DNA from: Pseudomonas cuatrocienegasensis
Lineage (GTDB): Bacteria; Pseudomonadota; Gammaproteobacteria; Pseudomonadales; Pseudomonadaceae
Length of the DNA stretch: 64,000 nucleotides
Direction: 5' to 3'
Assembly: GCF_900110925.1 (NCBI RefSeq)
Contig: NZ_FOFP01000002.1
Coordinates: 186,001-250,000, forward strand
Shown: positions 56,290-64,000 of the stretch, piece by piece
Layout of the letters: each line of letters starts with the position of its first letter
Numbering within the stretch: position 1 is the first letter of the stretch
Notes under the pieces: generated by a model
The model's database searches: none
Told to the model about the DNA's origin: nothing
Seen by the model: only the letters and a program-made list of their open reading frames with translations
Translations under genes and position numbers: made by a program

Positions 56290-57203
56290 CAGCCTCTCCC
56301 CCGAGCCTGTAGCGCCTTGATCAGCAGCGCATCACGCTCGGCTTCCAACTCGCTGACCGAACGCCCCGCCGCTTCTTCATTAACGCCATGTATCAACGCC
56401 TCACACACCGCCTCCGTCAGCTGCGGCGTACCCAGCGATGCCCAGCGCCGCGCCTGGCTTGGTCCCAGGTGGCGCAGATAATGAGCCATGCCTCCCTGAC
56501 CACCGCCAAGGTGATAGGTCATATGTGCGCCCATCACCGACCAGCGCAGACCTGGGCCGTGCATCAAGGCGGCATCCACGTCGCCTACCTCGGCGATCCC
56601 TTCGGCAACGATATGAACAGCCTCACGCCACAAAGCAGAAGCAAGACGATTGGCAATATGGCCAACCGCATCCTTTTTCAGGCGAACAGGCTTACGCCCA
56701 AGCGAGCGATAGAAAATCTCCGCCTGCTCGAGAGAGCGCTCGGAAATACCGTAGAGCTCGACCAATGGCACCAAGTGCGGCGGGTTGAATGGGTGAGCGG
56801 TGAGCAAACGCTCCGGGGAGCACATGCCGGGAGACAGCTCAGACCATGTGAGGGCAGATGTGCTGGAGGCGATTAGCGTATCGGCAGGAGCCTCAGCCTC
56901 AATCTCGGCATAAAGCGCTCGCTTGAGTGGAATGTTCTCGGGCGCGTTTTCCTGCACGAAGGCCGTGCCGCTTACCGCTTCACGCACAGACCCAGCCAAC
57001 AGAAGACGGCCCCGAGCGCCCGGATCACAGCCCAGTTCAGCCAACTGGCTCAAAGGACGCTCAAGCTTGGCGGCAAAACCGGCCAGCACCTCAGGGGAAG
57101 GATCCCATGCCCTGACGTCATAACCATGCGCCATGAACAGAGCCGCCCAGCTCTCGCCGATCAGCCCGCAACCCAGAACCGCAATTGGACGACGTTGCTC
57201 CAT
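56289..57203 (-). CDS. 3-hydroxyacyl-CoA/L-carnitine dehydrogenase-like NAD enzyme
   Basis: A 304-residue enzyme. The Rossmann motif GCGLIG is at residues 11-16 and ASSTSALTWSEL, AHPFNPPHLVPLVEL are the catalytic region typical of L-carnitine dehydrogenase and lambda-crystallin-type enzymes, which oxidise 3-hydroxy acids that are not CoA-bound. The C-terminal helical domain is short, as in those. ATG at 57203 with GGAGGAG at 6 bases is used. First gene of the seven-gene operon, divergent from the GntR gene. Confidence 0.82.
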   Translation of the reverse strand: MEQRRPIAVLGCGLIGESWAALFMAHGYDVRAWDPSPEVLAGFAAKLERPLSQLAELGCDPGARGRLLLAGSVREAVSGTAFVQENAPENIPLKRALYAEIEAEAPADTLIASSTSALTWSELSPGMCSPERLLTAHPFNPPHLVPLVELYGISERSLEQAEIFYRSLGRKPVRLKKDAVGHIANRLASALWREAVHIVAEGIAEVGDVDAALMHGPGLRWSVMGAHMTYHLGGGQGGMAHYLRHLGPSQARRWASLGTPQLTEAVCEALIHGVNEEAAGRSVSELEAERDALLIKALQARGRG

Positions 57204-57267
57204 CCCCGACTCCTCCAACGCCCTCTATCGGCTTGCTTCGCTCGAAAGGCGTTTTGCCAATTTCAAT

Positions 57268-57288
57268 TTTGCGATCGCAGATCACAAA
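57268..57288. promoter_or_regulatory. Candidate operator in the divergent GntR/dehydrogenase region
   Basis: TTTGCGATC-GCA-GATCACAAA is a 9-3-9 inverted repeat with one mismatch (TTTGCGATC against TTTGTGATC). It lies 65 bases upstream of the operon's first start codon and about 190 bases before the GntR start. Position and size suit a FadR-type GntR dimer. Confidence 0.55.
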
Positions 57289-57474
57289 TCTCATGCTAGG
57301 GTTAAATTCGTACCGATGCAAGCCCCAGGTCGCCGCTCGCCAGGTAGTCATAAACGGATGGATGACGCAGATCGGGCATTAACCTAGGCGTAGAGCGGTG
57401 AGCCACTGACTCAATAGGCAGGAATACCTTCTGCTAAACTCGCGGCTCGCCAGAAATCCCAACCGGAGCACGCA

Positions 57475-58167
57475 TTGAAAGAGCCGAATACGCTGGGGCT
57501 GGACGCCATTGAAGCGATCCCTCTGCATGAGATCGTCTACCAGCGCCTGACATATGCCCTGATGGCTGGGCAGATCAGGCCAGGACAGAAGCTGACATCG
57601 CGCAAGATTGCCCAAGAACTCGGGACCAGCGACATGCCGGTGCGCGCGGCACTGATGAAGCTCCAGTCGCTGCGAGCCCTGGCGCAATTACCCAATGGAT
57701 CGATGACCCTGCCATCGATGACCCGCGAGCGCTTTCGTGACCTCATGAACACTCGCCAACTGTGCGAGGGCGCCGCTACCGAACTGGCCTCGACACACCT
57801 GAGCAGCACCGAGCTGGAAACGATCAAGGCGGGGGCGTCTGCCCTGACACTGGCAGCTCGCAACAAGGACATTGACGATTACTTGCTACGTAATTACGAG
57901 TTCAAGTTTCTTATTTACCGGGCGAGCCACTCGGAGTCGCTGATCTTTCTTATCGAAACACTCTGGCTGCAAATCGGCCCATTCCTGCGCCAGTTCGGTA
58001 GCCATTTCAATGGCGATCTAGGGCAAATCCTTGACATCGACTTTCACGAAGAGACGGTGGAGGCCTTGGAGCGTGGAGACGGTATTGCTGCGGCTAACGC
58101 CATTCGCCGCGATATCGCAGAGGGGGCTAAGTTCCTATTGGAAAATGGCAGATTTGCCAATAACTAA
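57475..58167 (+). CDS. GntR family regulator (FadR/FCD subfamily), TTG start
   Basis: A 230-residue regulator. Winged helix LTSRKIAQELGTSDMPVRAA with the wing LAQLPNGSMTLPSM, and an FCD domain (MNTRQLCEGAATELAS, NYEFKFLIYRAS, DFHEETVEALERGD). Starts with TTG, supported by GGAG 6 bases upstream. It is divergent from the amine-catabolic operon and most likely controls it. Its sequence differs clearly from the GntR at 36437. Confidence 0.88.
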   Translation: MKEPNTLGLDAIEAIPLHEIVYQRLTYALMAGQIRPGQKLTSRKIAQELGTSDMPVRAALMKLQSLRALAQLPNGSMTLPSMTRERFRDLMNTRQLCEGAATELASTHLSSTELETIKAGASALTLAARNKDIDDYLLRNYEFKFLIYRASHSESLIFLIETLWLQIGPFLRQFGSHFNGDLGQILDIDFHEETVEALERGDGIAAANAIRRDIAEGAKFLLENGRFANN

Positions 58168-58240
58168 AACTGGGCAAGCTCTTGCGCCCACCTGGTTGCA
58201 CATTAAAAGTATGCCTAATCGCCGAGGAAAGCAGGCACCA

Positions 58241-59125
58241 CTATTTAATACAGCCCAAAGCAAGCTCCAAGAACCACTTCCTGACCGCGCTCCCCGATGA
58301 CCTCCGGTGCCAGCCTATTGAAACCTCGAACGCTTTAGGCATAGTTTCAAAAGACAGAACCTTCATTTGGCTTGCCTCGGCTACAGCTAAGGGGACAAAG
58401 GCAACCACATCGTTTAGCGCCAAGAAATTACTGAGTGCCGTGTAACATGGCAGCGTGGCTATCACGTTGCGGTTAATTTTTTGCTCTTCCAGAAAAGAGT
58501 CTACTGACGTACCAAGATGAGCAGCAGCATTTGCAAAATCAACGTGCGCAAGACCTGACAGGTCACTGATCTTTGTTATTTTCTCTGCGACCTTAGATCC
58601 CATACCGACAACGCAGCAATAATAATCAGTTCTTAACGGCACACTCAAAACACAATCATCCATGAATCCAGAAAAGCCGATCACCATATCAGCCTCGCCA
58701 CTCGCTAGCTGGCGCTCATGAGCGCTTTCGTCAAAATCAACAACCGTGACGGTAACGCCAGGCGCAGCAAGCCTAAGTGCTTGAAAAAGCCTAGGCATTA
58801 TCGCCAGTTGCGCATATTCATTGGCAATCACGACTATTGATCTGTGCGCCGACAATGGATCAAATGGCGCCTCCTCGAAGATCCCATCGACCTCCGTGAG
58901 TACCCGCTCAAAACGATCAGCAAGTTCCAAGGCAAAGTCCGTCGGCTGCAAACCATTGCTTTGACGTATGAAAAGCTCATTTGGAAAAATAGCTCTTAAA
59001 CGCTTCAGGTAATTACTGACTGCCTGCTGAGAGATACCGGTCTCATGCGCCACTTTGGTTGCACTGCCATAGCGCACCAACTGCAAAAAGATTCGCATGT
59101 GTTTAAGGTCTATATCGTCACTCAT
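58241..59125 (-). CDS. LysR family regulator
   Basis: A 294-residue LTTR. N-terminal helix-turn-helix (GSATKVAHETGISQQAVSNY) and a PBP2-type ligand domain (IVVIANEYAQLAIMPRLF). It is NodD/NahR-like in layout. Base composition is visibly more AT-rich than that of the catabolic operon, which suggests separate acquisition. It is divergent from a short SDR-like gene with a perfect palindrome between, the usual LTTR arrangement. It ends about 70 bases from the convergent GntR stop. Confidence 0.9.
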   Translation of the reverse strand: MSDDIDLKHMRIFLQLVRYGSATKVAHETGISQQAVSNYLKRLRAIFPNELFIRQSNGLQPTDFALELADRFERVLTEVDGIFEEAPFDPLSAHRSIVVIANEYAQLAIMPRLFQALRLAAPGVTVTVVDFDESAHERQLASGEADMVIGFSGFMDDCVLSVPLRTDYYCCVVGMGSKVAEKITKISDLSGLAHVDFANAAAHLGTSVDSFLEEQKINRNVIATLPCYTALSNFLALNDVVAFVPLAVAEASQMKVLSFETMPKAFEVSIGWHRRSSGSAVRKWFLELALGCIK

Positions 59126-59129
59126 AAAA

Positions 59130-59146
59130 ATTGTATCCCATACAAT
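59130..59146. promoter_or_regulatory. Candidate LysR binding site
   Basis: ATTGTAT-CCC-ATACAAT is a perfect 7-3-7 inverted repeat that contains the T-N11-A LTTR core. It begins 5 bases upstream of the LysR start and lies 69 bases before the SDR start. Confidence 0.65.
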
Positions 59147-59214
59147 CTATACATTATTTACATTGTACCATGCGAATCCTATGATCCCGTCTCTTTGCTT
59201 AACGAGGTCATCCC

Positions 59215-59823
59215 ATGAAAACGGTTATCCTGATCGGCGCACAAGGAAAAATGGGCCAGGCCGCCTTGAGTGGATTGAAGCAACACAGGGTTATTACGGC
59301 TAGTCGCTCTGGAGACAGCTGTGACTTCCAGGTCGATATCACCGACAAAGACTCAATCAAACAGCTGTTCAAGAACGTGGGGGACTTTGACGCCGTCGTG
59401 AATACGGTCGGCCATTGTGAATACGCACCGTTTCAAACAATGACAGATGATCAGTGGCATACAACAATTCAGAGCAAGCTCATCGGGCAGATTAACGTGG
59501 TCAAGGTCGGAATTGACTACATCAAAGACAGTGGCAGTTTTACGTTGATTTCGGGAATCCTCAACGTAAAGCCAATCCCCCAAGCCATTGCAGACGCAAC
59601 CACGAGCGGAGCAATCGATACCTTTGTTAAGTGCGTAGCCAATGAGTTACCCCGTGGTATCCGTATCAATGTTGTAAACCCGACCGTGCTTGAAGAAGCC
59701 TGGGATATATACGGTGAGATGATGCCCGGTTTTCAACCTGTACCCGGGCAACTTGTTGGAAAAGCGTTCGAGCGCTCGGTCGATGGTTTCATAACCGGAC
59801 AGGTACTTTTTGTTGATGCCTAG
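59215..59823 (+). CDS. Short SDR-like protein without the classical YxxxK
   Basis: A 202-residue Rossmann-fold protein. N-terminal IGAQGKMGQA is the nucleotide loop and NTVGH replaces NNAG. Where Tyr-x-x-x-Lys is expected it has ADATTSGAIDTFVKC, so the usual catalytic pair is missing. Short SDR proteins with a GALxxFVxxxAxELP segment form a recognisable group of unknown activity. AT-rich, like its divergent LysR partner. It may be regulated by that LysR. Confidence 0.82.
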   Translation: MKTVILIGAQGKMGQAALSGLKQHRVITASRSGDSCDFQVDITDKDSIKQLFKNVGDFDAVVNTVGHCEYAPFQTMTDDQWHTTIQSKLIGQINVVKVGIDYIKDSGSFTLISGILNVKPIPQAIADATTSGAIDTFVKCVANELPRGIRINVVNPTVLEEAWDIYGEMMPGFQPVPGQLVGKAFERSVDGFITGQVLFVDA

Positions 59824-60651
59824 ATTGCTTACCTACCGCTCGTTCGCAGTCAGTCAGTGATCACTTTTAGTCTGCGCTAAGTCAGGCGCATTTATGGCTA
59901 GAGAAAGGCTTAGCAACTGCAAGTGCGACGAGTCGTTTGTAGATGTCTTTTTATGGCGCTCACCAACAAAGCTTAAGAGCGCACTGTGCGTCAGCTACGC
60001 AAACGGCTCTCGCCGTATCATGGCGCAGGGGTCTGTTACCGTTTCGTGGTGAGCCGCGGTGCTGTGCAAAATCTCGCCCGGCCGGGCGGCGTTCTGCTAT
60101 GCGGAAGCCCCAAGGGATGGTTACGCCCTTTCCAACGCCTTCATGAACGCATTGCGAGGCTGTTCTCGAAATCTAAGCGGCCTCAAGTTTTAGCGCGACG
60201 ATACGGAAACAGACCCTGGCTTTCACCCTCCAACCTAGCCCGCCACTGAAGTAGGTTCTCGGCCAATCCGCGGCCCTAATCGTTCTCGTGAAACATCAGC
60301 AGCGCCCTCGCCTTACCGATCGAAGACGTTTTTTACTACACAGGTAATAAAAACAGCGTCAGAAAAGCCCAAAAAAGCGAAGCAGATAGTCGCTCATCTG
60401 CATGATCCAAACCTGGTTGCCAGCGCCTACGAGAAGATGGCGATACATCCCAGAGAACAAGGTGCACGTGCGATCTGAGCACTGGAATGTTAAGTATCGG
60501 ACTGACTTGAATGGCAACACCCGGCCTGGCCATCACCCATCTGATACGCATCACTCTCGGCTTTCTGAGTCTGTTTCGTTTTGGCCTTTCTTTCTAGAGT
60601 ACCGACACTCTCGCGGCTAACGTCGCGGCCACCTGCAGAAAGGTTATGTCG
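59824..60651. other. 828-base stretch without a supported gene
   Basis: No gene with a ribosome site or known domain is seen on either strand. The 59986-60249 frame (87 codons) and the 60336-60620 frames have no recognisable product. The composition is uneven, AT-rich at first and GC-rich at 60040-60130. It may hold decayed genes and must hold the promoter of the oxidase gene. I looked for an Anr/FNR box (TTGAT-N4-ATCAA) and did not find a convincing one. Confidence 0.45.
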
Positions 60652-62085
60652 ATGCCAAACGCTGCCTCTCAACCGGCCTATAACTACAAGGTCGTTCGCC
60701 AATTCACATTGATGACCATCGTTTGGGGGGTGCTGGGCATGTGTACCGGCGTGCTCATCGCCGCCCAGCTGGTGTGGCCGGCGCTCAATTTCGACACCCC
60801 CTGGCTCAGCTTCGGTCGGCTGCGCCCCCTGCACACCAGCCTGGTAATCTTCGGTTTTGCCGGCAGCGCGCAATTCGCCGCCAGCTACTACGCCGTACAA
60901 CGCACGTGCCAGACAAGACTGTTCTCGGAAGGGCTTACCGCTTTCACTTTCTGGGGTTGGCAGCTGACCATCCTGATCATGCTGGTAACGCTGCCCATGG
61001 GGCTGACCACGACCAAGGAATATGCCGAGATTGAGTTCACCGGCGCCGTGTGGATGGCGATTGTCTGGGTGGTTTATGCGATCGTCTTCTTCACCACCCT
61101 GACCCGGCGCAAAACACGTCACATCTATGTGGGTAACTGGTTCTTCGGCGCGTTCATTCTGGTTATTGCGATGCTGCACGTCGTCAACCACCTGGCCATT
61201 CCAGTCAGTTGGTTCAAGTCATACCCCATCTATTCCGGTGCCACCGACGCCATGGTCCAGTGGTGGTACGGCCACAATGCTGTTGGCTTTTTCCTCACCA
61301 CCGGTTTTCTCGGGATGATGTACTACTTCGTGCCCAAGCAGGTGAACCGACCGGTTTACTCCTATCGCCTATCCATCGTGCATTTCTGGGCATTGATCAC
61401 CCTGTACATCTGGGCCGGCCCGCATCACCTGCATTACACCGCGCTGCCGGATTGGGCCCAGAGCCTCGGCATGGTGATGTCGATCATCCTTTTGGCACCC
61501 AGCTGGGGCGGCATGATCAACGGCATGATGACCCTGTCCGGCGCGTGGCACCTGCTGCGTAGCGATCCTATATTGCGCTTTCTGGTGGTGTCCTTGGCGT
61601 TCTACGGCATGTCCACCTTTGAAGGCCCGATGATGGCTATCAAGACCGTCAACGCACTGTCGCACTACACCGACTGGACCATCGGCCATGTGCATGCCGG
61701 CGCCCTGGGCTGGGTGGCGATGATTACCTTTGGCGCGCTCTATCACCTGATTCCAAAGGTGTTCAACCGCGCGAGCATGTATAGCAATCGCCTGATTAAC
61801 ATCCACTTTTGGCTGGCGACAATCGGCACCGTGCTCTACATCGCCTCGATGTGGGTCAACGGGATCACGCAAGGCTTGATGTGGCGTGCGATCAACGAGG
61901 ACGGCACCCTGACCTACTCCTTCGTTGAGTCGCTGGAGGCCAGCCATCCAGGCTATGTAGTTCGCCTCGTCGGAGGGTTGTTCTTCCTTGCGGGCATGTT
62001 GCTCATGGCTGCCAATACCTGGCTCACCCTGCGCAACCAGCAAGTACAAGCTATCGAAGACCGAGAACCCAGCCATGCCCACTGA
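60652..62085 (+). CDS. ccoN: Orphan cbb3-type cytochrome c oxidase catalytic subunit (CcoN)
   Basis: A 477-residue membrane protein with 12 predicted helices. Haem/copper ligands are visible: His in [11 protein letters not shown] (low-spin haem), [15 protein letters not shown] (CuB), [11 protein letters not shown] (two CuB His) and [15 protein letters not shown] (haem b3 and low-spin haem). It catalyses O2 reduction. No ccoO, ccoP or ccoG is beside it, so it likely joins CcoO/P from another locus, as the orphan CcoN3/CcoN4 subunits of P. aeruginosa do. ATG at 60646 is also in frame, but AAAGG is 8 bases from 60652 and only 2 from 60646. Confidence 0.92.
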   Translation: MPNAASQPAYNYKVVRQFTLMTIVWGVLGMCTGVLIAAQLVWPALNFDTPWLSFGRLRPLHTSLVIFGFAGSAQFAASYYAVQRTCQTRLFSEGLTAFTFWGWQLTILIMLVTLPMGLTTTKEYAEIEFTGAVWMAIVWVVYAIVFFTTLTRRKTRHIYVGNWFFGAFILVIAMLHVVNHLAIPVSWFKSYPIYSGATDAMVQWWYGHNAVGFFLTTGFLGMMYYFVPKQVNRPVYSYRLSIVHFWALITLYIWAGPHHLHYTALPDWAQSLGMVMSIILLAPSWGGMINGMMTLSGAWHLLRSDPILRFLVVSLAFYGMSTFEGPMMAIKTVNALSHYTDWTIGHVHAGALGWVAMITFGALYHLIPKVFNRASMYSNRLINIHFWLATIGTVLYIASMWVNGITQGLMWRAINEDGTLTYSFVESLEASHPGYVVRLVGGLFFLAGMLLMAANTWLTLRNQQVQAIEDREPSHAH

Positions 62086-62308
62086 ACTCTGGGGGCTTAT
62101 CGTTCTTGCGCTGTTCTATGTTGGCGTACAAGCCTGCCTCGCGCAGAGCGGCGCAGACTCACTCGATGAAGCGGCTATGCTTCCCTTCGCCGATGACCCC
62201 GAAGTCGCGCGTCGTGTCGAACTAGAAACAGGCCGCAGCACCACCGGATGCAGCTGCCCAGGTACTTGCACTGGAGCCTGCAAGCACTACGGTGAGCAGG
62301 TGTTCTGA
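62075..62308 (+). CDS. Small membrane protein with Cys-rich tail, partner of the orphan CcoN
   Basis: A 77-residue protein that starts inside the last codons of ccoN (11-base overlap). One N-terminal helix ([19 protein letters not shown]), an acidic middle, then [15 protein letters not shown], four cysteines that could bind a metal or Fe-S cluster. Position matches the PA4134-type gene next to ccoN4 in P. aeruginosa, as far as I recall, and it stands where a CcoQ would. Function unknown. Confidence 0.75.
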   Translation: MPTELWGLIVLALFYVGVQACLAQSGADSLDEAAMLPFADDPEVARRVELETGRSTTGCSCPGTCTGACKHYGEQVF

Positions 62309-62427
62309 TTGCGCTGATACTTAATGACGCATCAGTCAAACCCATAGCATGCTGCCAAGCCCTGCTTCAGCGGGACCAAGGCAGCCCATTGGCGCGCCTG
62401 CTCAGGTAACACAGCCTGGATAAACAC

Positions 62428-62452
62428 AAACCCCGGCGCATGGCCGGGGCTT
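62428..62452 (-). terminator. Terminator of argG
   Basis: On the minus strand AAGCCCCGG-CCATGCG-CCGGGGTTT, followed by GTGTTTA. It lies about 30 bases after the argG stop. Confidence 0.8.
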
Positions 62453-62480
62453 GTGGGTCTTACCGGAGCGCTGTGGCGCT

Positions 62481-63698
62481 TTACAGCATCTTGCGGCCTT
62501 TGCCAGCGGCGATGCGCATGCGCAGGGCATTGAGCTTGATAAAGCCGGCTGCGTCCTGCTGGTTGTAAGCGCCACCGTCTTCTTCAAAGGTCGCGATGTT
62601 GGCGTCGAACAGCGAGTCGTCGGACTTGCGGCCGGTGACGATGACGTTGCCCTTGTACAGCTTCAGACGGACCACGCCGTTCACATTGGCCTGGGAAGCG
62701 TCGATCATCTGTTGCAGCATCAGACGCTCCGGGCTCCACCAGAAACCGTTGTAGATCAGGCTGGCGTACTTGGGCATCAGCTCGTCTTTCAGGTGAGCGA
62801 CTTCGCGGTCCAGGGTGATCGACTCGATGGCGCGGTGGGCCTTGAGCATGATGGTGCCGCCGGGGGTCTCGTAGCAGCCACGGGACTTCATGCCGACAAA
62901 GCGGTTCTCGACGATATCCAGACGGCCGATGCCGTTCTCGCCGCCGATACGGTTCAGCTCAGCCAACACGGTGGCCGGGCTCATGTCCTTGCCGTCGATG
63001 GCAACGATGTCGCCCTTGCGGTAGGTCAGTTCGATATAGGTCGCGGCGTCCGGCGCTGCCTCGGGGGAGACAGTCCATTTCCACATGTCTTCTTCGTGCT
63101 CGGTCCAGGTGTCTTCCAGCACACCGCCTTCATAGGAGATGTGCAGCAGGTTGGCATCCATGGAGTACGGCGACTTCTTCTTGCCGTGACGCTCGATCGG
63201 GATCGCATGCTTCTCGGCATAGTCCATCAGCTTCTCGCGCGACAGCAGGTCCCACTCACGCCACGGAGCAATCACTTTGACGCCGGGCTTGAGGGCATAG
63301 GCACCGAGCTCGAAACGCACCTGGTCGTTGCCCTTGCCGGTAGCGCCGTGGGAGATGGCGTCGGCGCCGGTCTCGTTGGCGATCTCGATCAGGCGCTTGG
63401 CGATCAGCGGACGGGCGATGGAGGTGCCCAGCAGGTATTCGCCTTCGTAGACGGTGTTGGCGCGGAACATCGGGTAGACGAAATCACGCACGAACTCTTC
63501 GCGCAGGTCATCGATGTAGATTTCCTTGACGCCCATGGCCTTGGCCTTGGCGCGAGCCGGCTCGACTTCTTCGCCCTGGCCGAGGTCAGCGGTGAAGGTC
63601 ACCACTTCACAGTTATAGGTGTCTTGCAGCCACTTCAGGATCACTGAAGTGTCCAGGCCACCGGAATACGCCAGGACTACCTTGTTTACGTCGGCCAT
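62481..63698 (-). CDS. argG: Argininosuccinate synthase
   Basis: A 405-residue enzyme of arginine biosynthesis that joins citrulline and aspartate using ATP. The PP-loop [11 protein letters not shown] is at residues 9-19. [28 protein letters not shown] and [17 protein letters not shown] are standard. The frame is open to 63773; ATG at 63698 has CTGGAG upstream and gives the normal N-terminus [14 protein letters not shown]. It ends the accessory region and marks the return of conserved gene order. Confidence 0.97.
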   Translation of the reverse strand: MADVNKVVLAYSGGLDTSVILKWLQDTYNCEVVTFTADLGQGEEVEPARAKAKAMGVKEIYIDDLREEFVRDFVYPMFRANTVYEGEYLLGTSIARPLIAKRLIEIANETGADAISHGATGKGNDQVRFELGAYALKPGVKVIAPWREWDLLSREKLMDYAEKHAIPIERHGKKKSPYSMDANLLHISYEGGVLEDTWTEHEEDMWKWTVSPEAAPDAATYIELTYRKGDIVAIDGKDMSPATVLAELNRIGGENGIGRLDIVENRFVGMKSRGCYETPGGTIMLKAHRAIESITLDREVAHLKDELMPKYASLIYNGFWWSPERLMLQQMIDASQANVNGVVRLKLYKGNVIVTGRKSDDSLFDANIATFEEDGGAYNQQDAAGFIKLNALRMRIAAGKGRKML

Positions 63699-63803
63699 GC
63701 CATCAACTCCAGGGTTGTTCGGAAAGCCGCTGATTCTACTGGCCCTGGCCGATGATTTACAGAGGCGCGACACGCGCGGGTCATAAGGCGACAGCCTGCA
63801 GCG

Positions 63804-64000
63804 TCAAGACATGGCCTGCGGCCCGCTCGGCGCTGGGGCCGGTGCTGGAGCGGCAGGTGCTTCAGCCGGTGCACTGGCGGGTTCGCGCTCCAGACTCAGG
63901 CTCACCCGCCGGTTCTTCGCCCGGTTCGCCTCACTGTTATTCGGCACCAGTGGGTAACGCTCACCATGAAAGCGTACGGTGATCTGCTCCTCCGGTATGC
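63804..64000 (-). CDS. OmpA-domain protein, C-terminal end (MotY-like), cut by window edge
   Basis: Only the last 65 or so codons are in the window. The visible part has the end of an OmpA-like peptidoglycan-binding domain: RFHGERYPLVPNNSEANRAK, then NRRVSLSLERE. An Ala/Pro-rich tail (PASAPAEAPAAPAPAPAP) precedes the stop. From memory the gene next to argG in Pseudomonas is motY, needed for the flagellar stator T ring, so this is the likely identity. The frame stays open to base 64000. Confidence 0.75.
   Translation of the reverse strand, partial: IPEEQITVRFHGERYPLVPNNSEANRAKNRRVSLSLEREPASAPAEAPAAPAPAPAPSGPQAMS

Noticed and set aside
60480-60520. Possible Anr/FNR box upstream of the orphan ccoN
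   Set aside because: The best match (TTGAATGGCAAC area) lacks the symmetric ATCAA half.
62451-63647. 398-codon open frame on the plus strand
   Set aside because: Antisense shadow of argG.
1-64000. CRISPR arrays, tRNA/rRNA genes, IS elements, integrases, prophage genes
   Set aside because: Looked for spaced direct repeats, CCA ends, transposase or integrase motifs; none seen.

Overview
The window is a 64 kb, GC-rich chromosome segment of a Pseudomonas species. The evidence is the gene families and their order: a six-gene Sha/Mnh antiporter, dinG, an OmpA lipoprotein, ychJ and a quiP-type acylase; then dcd, csp, apbC, metG, rsxABCDGE, nth and a small PA3496-like gene; then argG beside a MotY-like gene. 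From memory this follows two separate blocks of the P. aeruginosa chromosome (roughly PA1054-PA1032 and PA3480-PA3526). REP-type repeats of Pseudomonas style are also present. I cannot name the species. No rRNA, tRNA, CRISPR array, insertion sequence or integrase was seen.

Layout. 1-4773: multisubunit cation/proton antiporter operon, cut at the left edge inside subunit A. 4776-5566: a 791 bp imperfect inverted repeat filling the space between convergent genes. 5554-8904: a coupled pair, secreted glycoside-hydrolase-like protein and serine hydrolase. 9083-16475: dinG, a collagen-like secreted protein with a DUF1145 membrane protein, an OmpA-family lipoprotein, and a cluster of small proteins that includes two SEC-C metal-binding proteins. 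16686-19223: QuiP-like N-acyl-homoserine lactone acylase. 19496-31162: housekeeping block (dcd, cold shock, Fe-S carrier, MetRS, the Rsx electron-transfer complex, endonuclease III).

31407-62308 is a 31 kb accessory region between the nth/PA3496-like end and argG. It looks devoted to amines, gamma-glutamyl compounds and amides. Part one (31407-37105) is a GntR-headed operon with a polar-amino-acid ABC transporter, a cytoplasmic-type gamma-glutamyltransferase and an aldo/keto reductase. Part two (37481-46991) has an orphan polyamine-type binding protein, an outer-membrane channel, a NylB/beta-lactamase-fold hydrolase divergent from a TetR regulator, a chemoreceptor, a DUF3237 protein, an isochorismatase-family hydrolase and a GlxA-type regulator. 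Part three (47479-58167) has an MFS carrier and a seven-gene minus-strand operon: 3-hydroxyacyl-CoA/carnitine-dehydrogenase-like, Asp/Glu-racemase-like, two class-III aminotransferases, SDR, aldehyde dehydrogenase and a PuuA-like glutamine-synthetase homolog. A divergent GntR gene sits at its head. Part four (58241-62308) is AT-richer LysR/SDR DNA, a long gene-free stretch, and an orphan cbb3 oxidase catalytic subunit with a Cys-rich small partner.

Working model (inference): amines are imported, gamma-glutamylated by the GS homolog, deaminated and oxidised by the aminotransferases and dehydrogenases, and gamma-glutamyl groups are removed by the GGT. Candidate operators are visible in front of both GntR genes, the TetR gene and the LysR gene. 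Locus comparisons with P. aeruginosa are from memory and were not checked by alignment.
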